Assembly (NCBI GenBank): GCA_964510065.1
Contig: CAZEAC010000062.1
Span: 1-25,635, forward strand
DNA from: CAZEAC01 sp964510065
GTDB taxonomy: Bacteria > Bdellovibrionota_C > UBA2361 > CAIXSY01
Length of the DNA: 25,635 nucleotides
Reading direction: 5' to 3'
Shown here piece after piece: positions 7,978 through 15,840 of this stretch (position 1 is the stretch's first letter; every line of letters begins with the position of its first letter). The notes under the pieces are model-generated. The model saw only the letters and a program-made list of their open reading frames with translations, did no database searches and was not told where the DNA came from. Position numbers and translations under genes: made by a program.

Positions 7978-8379
7978 ATGGAACGTAGCTCCGCCGAACT
8001 TGCGGTCGGTAACAGGAATACTTTGACTCTCAGGCTCTCTATTCTGCTTTTCGCGTTAATTTTGTTTTCCAACAGCGCATGTCCAATCCTTTCGGCTGAA
8101 GAGCTTTCGTCCTATGACAAAGCTGAAAACTATCTGATAGACGTACTAAAGAAAGAGAAGCAGTATGCAAACTGGAATTGCATTTTTTACATGCAGGAGC
8201 GTTCTCAGGACGATGATTTCTTGACTGCTGTTCGGGAAAAGCACGACGAAGCGTGTGGCGGTGATACGTCGCTGGCCCCTGTGGTCGACAGATATAAAGT
8301 CGGTAGAAACGGGGCAATTTATAGGTACGACCCCTTAGAGGACGAGTACATTCGATTTCCCACGACAAAAGGCAAATAG
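7978..8379 (+). CDS. small secreted hypothetical protein
   Basis: A 133-residue protein of unknown family with a Sec-type signal peptide: a polar n-region, hydrophobic core SILLFALILFSNSAC and a likely cleavage after ILSA. The mature part (about 90 residues) has three cysteines (NWNCIFYM, DEACGG and one near the signal) and ends with a compact motif GAIYRYDPLEDEYIRFP. The ATG at 7978 was chosen because it puts the hydrophobic core in signal-peptide position; upstream in-frame starts would place about 40 polar residues before it. The DUF4424 gene begins 11 bases after its stop, so the two are almost certainly co-transcribed and may act together in the periplasm. The internal SAC is not a convincing lipobox. 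Confidence 0.7.
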   Translation: MERSSAELAVGNRNTLTLRLSILLFALILFSNSACPILSAEELSSYDKAENYLIDVLKKEKQYANWNCIFYMQERSQDDDFLTAVREKHDEACGGDTSLAPVVDRYKVGRNGAIYRYDPLEDEYIRFPTTKGK

Positions 8380-8390
8380 GAATTCCCATC

Positions 8391-9407
8391 ATGGCAAATT
8401 ATCGATTGATTGGCTGCCTCGCAGTGGTTACTTCGTTGTTTATTTTGCTTTCTAGCGCCGCAGCGAATGATTCAACGGCTGTCATGGCTGCCGGGGGTCT
8501 AAAGTTTGAGAAGTCAGACGAATTGAGTCTGCTTTCTGAAGTACTCAGCATCAGTCCGACACTTGTGACCGTGGATTATCAAGTACAGAACATCTCCGAT
8601 AAGAAAGTTAAGACAATCATAGCGTTTCCTTTACCAAGGCTAGAAGGGCCCACTATGGCTAATCTTCCGGTGGAGGTTTCCAATACAAGCCTCGAAAATT
8701 TTGTTGATTTCAAGACTAAGATCGACAATACCGAAATCGAACCGAAACTCGAAGCAAAAGCATTTCGTCTCGAGGCCGATGGCAGAATTACTGACGACGT
8801 TACCTCGCTGATAAAAGAAGCGGAGATTTTTATCTCGCCACTCGACAGATCTCTCTACGATAAGCTGACCAAACTGCCTAAGGAGAAGATCAGGAAACTA
8901 TTAGAGCTAAAATTGATTTATCCTGAGGGTTCCGGAAATGAGCAGTACTATACGCCTCTGTGGGCTGTTAATTACACCTACTATGTCGAGCATGAGTTCT
9001 TACCCAAGAAAGAAGTTACCATTCATCACGAGTATTCACCTGTAGTCGGGCGCTCATTTTTTGCTGCGGACGATATTAATAAAAACAAAGATTCCTGGTG
9101 TATCGATGCTTCGACCGAAAAAGCTTTACGAAAACTCATCGACCAAAGGTCGCTCCTAGAATATGGGACTAAGTATATTGAAAGAAAACAGGTCGACTAC
9201 GTTTTGAAGACAGGGGCGAACTGGGCAGGGCCCATAAAAAAATTTACATTAATTATCAACAAACAGAATCAAGACGACCTAGTCTCCCTTTGCGCGAGCG
9301 GAGTTAAAAAAACAACCTCCACGAGATTTCAACTGATCAAGCACGACTTTGTGCCGAAGGAGGATTTGAGTATTTTGTTTTTTGAAGCTCGCAAGAGACT
9401 TCCTTAG
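8391..9407 (+). CDS. DUF4424 family exported protein
   Basis: A 338-residue protein with a signal peptide (LIGCLAVVTSLFILLSSAAA) followed by the DUF4424 hallmark NDSTAVMAAGGLKFEKSDELSL, then LLSEVLSISPTLVTVDYQV and the beta-rich body with FPLPRLEGP. Full family length (about 330 residues). Members occur in Gram-negative bacteria and are predicted periplasmic or surface proteins of unknown function. There is no catalytic motif that I can name. An AGGAA site lies eight bases before the ATG at 8391. It is the second gene of a pair with the small secreted protein, and the downstream neighbour is convergent. The C-terminus (about residues 270-338) resembles the family pattern of a strand followed by FxPxxDLxILF. 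Confidence 0.88.
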   Translation: MANYRLIGCLAVVTSLFILLSSAAANDSTAVMAAGGLKFEKSDELSLLSEVLSISPTLVTVDYQVQNISDKKVKTIIAFPLPRLEGPTMANLPVEVSNTSLENFVDFKTKIDNTEIEPKLEAKAFRLEADGRITDDVTSLIKEAEIFISPLDRSLYDKLTKLPKEKIRKLLELKLIYPEGSGNEQYYTPLWAVNYTYYVEHEFLPKKEVTIHHEYSPVVGRSFFAADDINKNKDSWCIDASTEKALRKLIDQRSLLEYGTKYIERKQVDYVLKTGANWAGPIKKFTLIINKQNQDDLVSLCASGVKKTTSTRFQLIKHDFVPKEDLSILFFEARKRLP

Positions 9408-9408
9408 T

Positions 9409-9442
9409 TGCGCGATTACTCCTGTTCTTGCGCAGCTTTTTT
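9409..9442 (+). terminator. weak candidate terminator
   Basis: TGCGC (9409-9413) can pair with GCGCA (9430-9434) over a 16-base loop, followed by a run of six Ts at 9437-9442. The stem is short. It lies in the right place, between the stop of the DUF4424 gene and the convergent Tat-exported gene. Confidence 0.3.
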
Positions 9443-9494
9443 CTCAATTACTACACAAGAGTTTTGGCGAAAGGCTTACAAGCACAAGTAAACT

Positions 9495-10640
9495 TTACTT
9501 GGCACCGTTTTCAAGAGGAAGAAACGTTGCGCTCCAGCTGGACTTGCGTTTTGGAAAAAGAATCTTCGAAAAAAGCATCTCTTTCCCCCTACCCACTTTG
9601 ACCAACGCGCCAACACTATCTGTACGAAGGCGCCACTTGCTGGTCTTGGCAATCTTAATAAATGAGAGCGGATCATCAAGAGCAGTTCTCTTCCGCTTGG
9701 AACCCATTCGCGTTTGATAGTGCACCTTCACCAGCTCGGAGTACTCTTGCGGTACCTCGATCTTCATCGCTTTACGCTCGCGCATTAGTGCATCAAAACT
9801 CGCATCGTAGCCTTTCTGATATTTGCTTGTAATAAATTCGTGCTTAAAGTGAAGCGAACGCATAAACCCCATAAACTGAGCACGAAGCACAAAGTCCGGA
9901 TCATCGAGGAGTTCGCGCGGGTCTTCAGAGTCTAGAAAGCTACGTAAAAATCTCCGCGATAGATCCGAAAAGTGTACGGACTGATCCTCAAGTTTCTGGC
10001 GAATGCTTTGAAGAATCGAATCCTGAGTAACCGCCGACCAAAGTAACGCTCGCGAAGCAGCGACAGCAGGAAATGAGCGATCTTTGTCACCTGACCACGA
10101 GCCTGACTCCACGTAGCCGATCGCGTAATCCAGAAACTCGGGGGAATTCTCGATCTTAGCCATGAGCACATGTTGGGCGTAGCGAAGAGTCTGTCCACCT
10201 TCAACATAGCGATGCTCGAATGGATCCTCCTCGTTCTCGGCATAGTATTGTTTTACCAAGCGCTCGAATTCTAGTGCGGTAGCGCTCGGCGAAATTGATC
10301 GTCCTTCGAGCACGAGGCCTGATTCAAGGGAGGACAGCGTGTTGCGCTGGCCATATCGTAGCAACTCGACGACATCGTCGGCGATTCGATGCTCCAAGGC
10401 CTCTTGAGAAATGCCGTGCCCTTTATTGAGTAAGGAACTCACAGAGAGATTGAGCATTTGCAACGAATCAGTTGTCTCGACGATACTTGAAAGATAGGGC
10501 AGTGCTTTCGCAAGAACCATCTCAAGCGAGTGCGAAGCACCCTGTACGGTAGCCAGGGAAGCGATACTTGGCAACGCCGGCAGCATCGAAGCGCCCTTCC
10601 CCAAAAGCCCCAAAAATTTCCTTCGATCAATATGCTGCAT
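9495..10640 (-). CDS. Tat-exported hypothetical protein, 381 residues
   Basis: The N-terminus DRRKFLGLLG (Arg pair at residues 6-7) followed by a hydrophobic Ala/Leu/Pro stretch to about residue 34 is a typical twin-arginine signal peptide, implying export in folded form. The rest matches no family I know. It is mostly helical (about residues 35-300) with acidic patches such as YYAENEEDPFEHRY and a basic, strand-rich tail (residues 300-381) including RMGSKRKR and FPKRKSSW. No haem, iron-sulfur or metal motif typical of Tat substrates was seen. The ATG at 10640 lacks a good Shine-Dalgarno. A promoter-like TATAAA lies nearby. It is divergent from the 866-residue gene, with about 300 bases between them, and converges on the DUF4424 gene. 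Confidence 0.75.
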   Translation of the reverse strand: MQHIDRRKFLGLLGKGASMLPALPSIASLATVQGASHSLEMVLAKALPYLSSIVETTDSLQMLNLSVSSLLNKGHGISQEALEHRIADDVVELLRYGQRNTLSSLESGLVLEGRSISPSATALEFERLVKQYYAENEEDPFEHRYVEGGQTLRYAQHVLMAKIENSPEFLDYAIGYVESGSWSGDKDRSFPAVAASRALLWSAVTQDSILQSIRQKLEDQSVHFSDLSRRFLRSFLDSEDPRELLDDPDFVLRAQFMGFMRSLHFKHEFITSKYQKGYDASFDALMRERKAMKIEVPQEYSELVKVHYQTRMGSKRKRTALDDPLSFIKIAKTSKWRLRTDSVGALVKVGRGKEMLFSKILFPKRKSSWSATFLPLENGAK

Positions 10641-10651
10641 CTACGACTCGC

Positions 10652-10682
10652 TTTATAGCCTGGACCTCTTACAGGCTGGCAA
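10652..10682 (-). promoter_or_regulatory. candidate promoter for the Tat-exported gene
   Basis: Read on the minus strand, TTGCCA (10682-10677) and TATAAA (10657-10652) are separated by 19 bases, just upstream of the ATG at 10640. The spacing is long for sigma-70, so confidence is low. Confidence 0.3.
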
Positions 10683-10925
10683 ATGTAATAAATCGGTAAG
10701 TGTACTTCACGCGTTACGGCTACTCAACAATCCGCACGTACGCATGTTTCGTCGCTATAATGTAGCGGCAGCTTCAACCCGTGAACAGTTGTCTCCAGTA
10801 CGCAATCGTCAAGAAAAGCACCTAATTTCGATGGCTTACAGGTAGAGATTGCTCGCTACGGATCGGTGACTGCGCGGCATAACTACTAATGGTGAGCGTT
10901 TGCCAGCATAAGGATTTGCCGGCTC

Positions 10926-10930
10926 GAGGT
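10926..10930 (+). promoter_or_regulatory. ribosome binding site supporting a GTG start
   Basis: GAGGT lies seven bases before the GTG at 10938 and decides the start of the 866-residue protein. The next in-frame methionine is far downstream. Confidence 0.55.
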
Positions 10931-10937
10931 TAATTGG

Positions 10938-13538
10938 GTGGGGACCGAGGTTAAAGGTAGGGATGCCAATGATCAGCCAATTCTTGGCTACAGTTCCGAT
11001 TCATCTGCGCAGCCATCATCTGTAGAGCTTTCTGGAAATCGTTCTTCAATTCTTGACTCGCTGCATCGCGAGTCATCGCGATCGGCAAAAAGCACTCACG
11101 CCCGAAGCGCCGAAATTGCCGAACGCGCACTCGAGGCGCTTCGCGTTCACGATAGCGGTGCGCTAAGGAAGCTTCTTGATAGTAGCGACGATGATATTGC
11201 CGAGGCTATGAAGCTCGGCTTAAGCGCCGAGGCTACCCTCACCTATCTGCGCTCAGCAAAACGGGTCTCCGGCATCCGCGATCATTTTGCTCGAATGGAA
11301 CGCTCACGTCGCACTTCAGAAAACGGCGCGAGAAAGAACATTCTTGAAGGGCTGCGCCAGAAGACGAATACCGAAAACGATGAAAAATTAGTCCGCGAGT
11401 TTCAAGAGCAAAAATCAATATTACAGGACGCGCGCACCCGCGCACTCAATTCGCTCTCACGGTCGCGGCTGGCAGAGGCGCTTGCGGTCGATGCACTTTC
11501 TCGAGGCGATTATGGCCAGTCGGAAAGGCAGTTATCTACAGCAAGGCTTCACGAAAGCAACTTTGAAGGAATTTTAACCGATAAAACCTACCGAGCAACG
11601 CCAAGCCTCGCACGATGGAAAAACGATGAGCTGCGCATAAATACGCAGCTTGAATTACAGACCAAGCACCTTGAATATGCGGAACGGGCTGTTCGCGTGG
11701 TCCGCTCGGGAACTGCGCTCGTAGGCGGAGCCGCCGTTATGGTGGCAACTGGCGGCACCGCAAGTCCGCTTCTTGCCGCGCTCTACGTATCCGGTGCAAT
11801 GTCACTTGGTACCGCAACTGAAGCCGCAATTTCGCTTCATGACGGAAAGGAGATTACCTCCGTAGCGCTTGATGCTGCAAAAACTACATTCAGCAATCTG
11901 TCTTTCGCGCTTTTGGGCGCAAGCGTTGCTTCCGCCCTATCCACTACTGTAAAGGCGATGAGTAACACGAGCGTCGGCAATGTTGTTCTAAAAGAAGGTA
12001 CGAAGTACACGCTTCAACAGCTTGAGGGGCTCGGCAAGAGCTATTCCCTTTGGCTACGAGGAGAGTTCATCGGACCGTTTCCACTTGTCGAGGTTAGCAG
12101 CGCAAGCTCGTGGCTATTTTCCTTAGCCGGTGCCGCAGGGGCCGGCGCAAGCCACCTTAGCGCCGCCGATCCACAAGTCCGGCCCATCGAAGCACCTACG
12201 CAAACAGAAACGCCGGCGCTATCCATTGAACACCGAGACTCTCTTGGCATGCAGACCACTCAAGCTTCAGACGCTCCTACTACAAGTACGGACTCTACTT
12301 CTCAGCACTCCCTGAGAAGCGAACAGCAAGGAGCCGGTCCAACCGACCACTCGGTAGAAACGCCACTCCTCACTCCCGAGGAGCAGAAAACAATGAGATC
12401 ATCGAGCATTCGGCGAATCGAGGATAGCAGCGCACCGGAAAAACCAAACACAACTCTTATAAGAACCAATTTCGGCTCAATCCGTCACGCAGCGTTCGAC
12501 CCGGACACTCCACCAAATGCGTTACAACAAAAAAGTGGAGAGTTGCAGAGCATCAAGGCCACCCTTCGCCTGGTGGAACCAGCGAGCACCAAAAGCAAAG
12601 AGACGACAGATCACTCTGTGATAAGCGCCTCCCACTTGAACGTGGACACTCCAGCCCCCGCGACTTCGCAATTCACACAGGCACCGCGACAGCAGCACGC
12701 TCAAGAGACGCTACCCGTTGGCACGCTCTCGGCCGCGATAACGGCAAAGGAACATCTCGCCACTCCCGTGAGTGCCTATCCTCAAGTCGCACAATCTAGC
12801 CGTGAAGCACAAGAAATTCGCCCAGGAGCCACTTCACAAACTCTGCCACAGGCCAACGTAGCGACCACGCCTAAACTCGTCGCTGAGCCAATAGAACACT
12901 CGCGAGAAGTCTCGGCAGCTCATGATCAACAAAGCTTCACTGAGCTTCATGCCACGCGCGTTGAATATACGAGGCAAGAAAGAGAACCTTTGCGCAACGC
13001 TACTCTTGGGCCGAGGACGGAATCTCTGCATTCGCCATCAGCAATGAACACACGCGAAAACACAACGACTCAACCCAATCAAACGAAGGCGGAGCACAAA
13101 ATACACGCCACCAAGACGCCACAAGGCAATGATGAGGTGCCGCACCATATTCAAGAACGTTTAGACCAAACAAGCCGACTCGCGCCCGCTCCTCTTCGAA
13201 GCTCTCACAACGAGGAGTTTCGAATCGAGGCGCTCATGGCGGACCGCGAACGAAAACTCAAAGACTCACGACTAAAAAAACAAAAGCAGCGGCAGAAAAT
13301 AAAAGCTTCGAACGCGGAATCAGCTCGTCAGAAAGCGATCGCGCGGATGCTGCGCGAACTGCTTGCCGAACAGCGCGCGGAAAGGCTTTTACAGCGAGTG
13401 GCTCTCGAAAGCGTATCTAAAGATCAAGACCCGCCGTCTCCGCCAGATCAACCGACTCCCACGCCTCCCAAGAAACCGCGCCAAGGAGGACGAGCTCAGG
13501 CTTTCCGCTCCCTTCGTAAAAAGACTGCTCCCAGATAA
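10938..13538 (+). CDS. large orphan protein with hydrophobic core, disordered middle and basic coiled tail
   Basis: An 866-residue protein of no recognised family. Residues 1-250 are mostly helical and charged. About 257-300 and 320-337 are hydrophobic, Gly/Ala-rich segments (LVGGAAVMVATGGTASP, LSFALLGASVASAL) and a third lies at about 391-410; they could be membrane-inserting hairpins like those of pretoxin or tape-measure type proteins. About 410-770 is low complexity, rich in Ser, Thr, Pro, Gln and Glu, and surely disordered. About 760-866 is Arg/Lys-rich helix followed by a Pro/Lys/Arg tail. No Sec signal is present. The start is GTG with a GAGGT site. The AAA+ ATPase gene follows after 96 bases on the same strand, so this may be its substrate, adaptor or anchor. 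A secreted effector is the main alternative. Confidence 0.75.
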   Translation: MGTEVKGRDANDQPILGYSSDSSAQPSSVELSGNRSSILDSLHRESSRSAKSTHARSAEIAERALEALRVHDSGALRKLLDSSDDDIAEAMKLGLSAEATLTYLRSAKRVSGIRDHFARMERSRRTSENGARKNILEGLRQKTNTENDEKLVREFQEQKSILQDARTRALNSLSRSRLAEALAVDALSRGDYGQSERQLSTARLHESNFEGILTDKTYRATPSLARWKNDELRINTQLELQTKHLEYAERAVRVVRSGTALVGGAAVMVATGGTASPLLAALYVSGAMSLGTATEAAISLHDGKEITSVALDAAKTTFSNLSFALLGASVASALSTTVKAMSNTSVGNVVLKEGTKYTLQQLEGLGKSYSLWLRGEFIGPFPLVEVSSASSWLFSLAGAAGAGASHLSAADPQVRPIEAPTQTETPALSIEHRDSLGMQTTQASDAPTTSTDSTSQHSLRSEQQGAGPTDHSVETPLLTPEEQKTMRSSSIRRIEDSSAPEKPNTTLIRTNFGSIRHAAFDPDTPPNALQQKSGELQSIKATLRLVEPASTKSKETTDHSVISASHLNVDTPAPATSQFTQAPRQQHAQETLPVGTLSAAITAKEHLATPVSAYPQVAQSSREAQEIRPGATSQTLPQANVATTPKLVAEPIEHSREVSAAHDQQSFTELHATRVEYTRQEREPLRNATLGPRTESLHSPSAMNTRENTTTQPNQTKAEHKIHATKTPQGNDEVPHHIQERLDQTSRLAPAPLRSSHNEEFRIEALMADRERKLKDSRLKKQKQRQKIKASNAESARQKAIARMLRELLAEQRAERLLQRVALESVSKDQDPPSPPDQPTPTPPKKPRQGGRAQAFRSLRKKTAPR

Positions 13539-13634
13539 AAAAATAGGAATAATTCGCATGAAGCAAGGCAGGCCCAGAATTGGATTGAGAAACAGGGGGG
13601 CTCCCGCTGCTGAACTTGGCGCGAGACTGTAGAC

Positions 13635-15620
13635 GTGGACAATACCATCGCCATAGAGCTTAGTACGAAGACACTTTTTGCGTGTTTCCTCCTTCCATTT
13701 GCCTACTATGGTTATAGCGCAAAACTTTGGTACGCTCCCGACCGTATTCGATTACTTAATTTCATCAATGCAGCAACGAGTGTTGTTTGTATACTATATA
13801 GCCTTTTCTACCTGACCCAGCTTCTCAAATCCGGAATGTATTCAGATACCGACTTGGCGGTGCTGCATCTTGGCCCCCCTTTCTTGACTCTTTTTGCGAT
13901 CGCTCGCGGGAAGAACCTTGGATTGCCGGGCGCGATTCGCGCCATTACCTCGGAAACAGCTTACGCTCCTGAACTTGAGCCGGCTCCGGTGACACCCGAT
14001 AAGGTCGAAGAGATTTCATGGGACAATCTGATAATCCCCGACAAGGTCAAAAAAGAGCTGCTCTCTGTGATTGATCTTCTTAGAAACCCGGAAGCCGCTT
14101 CAAAGTACGGCATTACCATACCACGTGGCATACTTTTTAATGGACCGCCGGGAACGGGGAAAACCACTATTGCCCGAGTTGTCGCGCACACCGCCGGACT
14201 GTCGTTTTTTGCGCTACAAAGTGACCAGATAGTTTCAAAATGGGTTGGCGAATCGGAGAAAAATCTTACTCGTCTATTCGAAGCGGCTTCATCACTCGCC
14301 CCAGCAGTTATCTTTATTGATGAGATCGATTCCATCGGGAAGAAGCGATCGGAGAAAAACGCCGCGCATGCAGACAATCTCCTCAATCATCTGTTGCAAT
14401 TGATAGATGGAGTCATCCAGACAAAGGGCATCTATATTATTGGAGCCACCAATCGTGCCGAGCTCGTTGACGATGCACTTAAGCGAGCGGGAAGGCTTAA
14501 TCGGGTAATTACTATTGAGCTCCCCGATTACGATGCTCGGCATAAGATATTTGCCCGCTATACGCGCTCGCTTGCGCTCGATGCTGACGTACAAATCGAG
14601 ATGCTCGCTCAGGTTACCGAAGGCGCCTCACCTGCTGAAATTAAGGAGATCTGCAACCAGGCCGGGCTGCAAGCTTTTCAACGTGAGTCCCGCGTCGGTA
14701 ACTCGAGATCTTCTATGTCGCGAACATTCACAGTATCTGCCGATGACTTTCAGGCGGCCCTCGAGCGGCTTGAACCTGGGCAGGAAGAAAACGAAGCGCT
14801 TCCAAGGCCTGATAACCAAAGAGTGGAAGAGCTTGGGTGGGACGATCTCATTATTGATCAATCGCTGAAAACCGAACTTCAGTCGATTGTCGAGATGCTT
14901 AAAGACAGTGATGCAGCGAAGCGCTACGGGATTGATACGCCAAAAGGCATATTGCTCAAAGGGCCTCCTGGAACGGGTAAGACTACAATTGCGAAGGTCA
15001 TTGCATCGACCGCAGGAATGTCATTCTTTGCGTTTCAATTGAATGACATTGTTTCGAAGTGGGTCGGAGATTCTGAAAAGAACCTTTCGCAGCTTTTCGA
15101 AAGCGCTGCGAAACACGCCCCATCGGTGATCTTTATCGATGAAATTGATTCAGTCGCTAAAAATCGCGCTGAAGGCAATGCTCAGCACTCAGACATGTTG
15201 CTCAACCATCTTTTGCAGTTAATCGACGGTGTAATCAAACGCGACGGCGTATACGTGATTGCGGCGACGAATCGCGCAGAGCTTGTTGATCCGGCTTTGC
15301 TCCGAGGGGGAAGATTAGGACGCGCAGTTGAAGTAGGCCTGCCTGGCTTTGAAGCACGAAAGCGAATTTTTGATTGTTATCTCTCGAAGATGCAGCTTGG
15401 TACAAAACCGGATTTAGCGCTGCTCGCCCGTGCCATGGAAGGGCGATCTCCCGCCGATATTAAAGGGGTCTGCAATCAAGCGGGACTCAACGCATTTCGG
15501 CGCGAGTCTGGAAAGCCTACAAAAGAATACAAGGTCACACCGGGGGATTTGGATAGTGCCGTCACCGAATATCTTAGCACTCATCGCGCTGTAGCGACGC
15601 CTTTGCGCAAAACTGCTTAA
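13635..15620 (+). CDS. membrane-anchored tandem AAA+ ATPase
   Basis: A 661-residue protein. Hydrophobic segments near residues 12-30, 42-64 and 74-90 form a membrane anchor. Two classical AAA modules follow. D1: Walker A GPPGTGKT at 170-177, pore loop SKWVGESE at 201-208, Walker B IFIDE with D229/E230, sensor N273, arginines R284 and R287. D2: Walker A at 443-450, pore loop SKWVGDSE, D502/E503, N546, R557/R560. Both domains keep every residue needed for ATP hydrolysis and substrate threading. They are about 62% identical to each other (114 of about 184 aligned positions by hand), far closer than Cdc48 D1/D2, so this looks like a separate, recent duplication. The pore loops recall the Vps4/katanin type. 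No protease domain is present, so it should be an unfoldase or remodeller. Start is GTG with no clear Shine-Dalgarno. Confidence 0.9.
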   Translation: MDNTIAIELSTKTLFACFLLPFAYYGYSAKLWYAPDRIRLLNFINAATSVVCILYSLFYLTQLLKSGMYSDTDLAVLHLGPPFLTLFAIARGKNLGLPGAIRAITSETAYAPELEPAPVTPDKVEEISWDNLIIPDKVKKELLSVIDLLRNPEAASKYGITIPRGILFNGPPGTGKTTIARVVAHTAGLSFFALQSDQIVSKWVGESEKNLTRLFEAASSLAPAVIFIDEIDSIGKKRSEKNAAHADNLLNHLLQLIDGVIQTKGIYIIGATNRAELVDDALKRAGRLNRVITIELPDYDARHKIFARYTRSLALDADVQIEMLAQVTEGASPAEIKEICNQAGLQAFQRESRVGNSRSSMSRTFTVSADDFQAALERLEPGQEENEALPRPDNQRVEELGWDDLIIDQSLKTELQSIVEMLKDSDAAKRYGIDTPKGILLKGPPGTGKTTIAKVIASTAGMSFFAFQLNDIVSKWVGDSEKNLSQLFESAAKHAPSVIFIDEIDSVAKNRAEGNAQHSDMLLNHLLQLIDGVIKRDGVYVIAATNRAELVDPALLRGGRLGRAVEVGLPGFEARKRIFDCYLSKMQLGTKPDLALLARAMEGRSPADIKGVCNQAGLNAFRRESGKPTKEYKVTPGDLDSAVTEYLSTHRAVATPLRKTA

Positions 15621-15690
15621 TTCACCCCACCTTGGGAGCCTCCTCGTAACTACTCATTAAGCCCTGGTATTCTTGCCCTAACTCCGTGAC

Positions 15691-15742
15691 CTCTGTGCCT
15701 CTGTGGTTTTTCTTAAGAAAAATAAACCACAGAGGCACAGAG
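15691..15742. repeat. 19-bp perfect inverted repeat (REP/MITE-like hairpin)
   Basis: CTCTGTGCCTCTGTGGTTT at 15691-15709 is exactly reverse-complemented at 15724-15742, with a 14-base spacer that itself contains the palindrome TTCTTAAGAA. It lies between the AAA+ gene and the 762-residue gene. From memory, the ACCACAGAGGCACAGAG motif recurs in intergenic hairpins of many unrelated environmental bacteria; this was not searched. No T-run follows, so it is not a canonical terminator, although it could attenuate transcription. Confidence 0.9.
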
Positions 15743-15840
15743 TGAGGGAAAAAGCTCCCCATATTTAATGTGCAATCCCCTCGCCTCGCTCTATAAATCG
15801 AGATTGAGAAGTTGTAAGATTGCGAGTATCCTTGCCGGCG

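Larger units (their letters stand above)
10641..10937. other. divergent intergenic region
   Basis: About 297 bases between the Tat-exported gene and the 866-residue gene. It holds a promoter-like pair for the minus strand (10652-10682) and a TATAAT at 10756-10761 on the plus strand with no convincing -35. No small gene was found. Confidence 0.6.

Noticed and set aside
13363..13632. 89-codon frame overlapping the end of the 866-residue gene
   Set aside because: It lies mostly within the real gene in another frame, is very basic from the underlying codons, and has no ribosome site.
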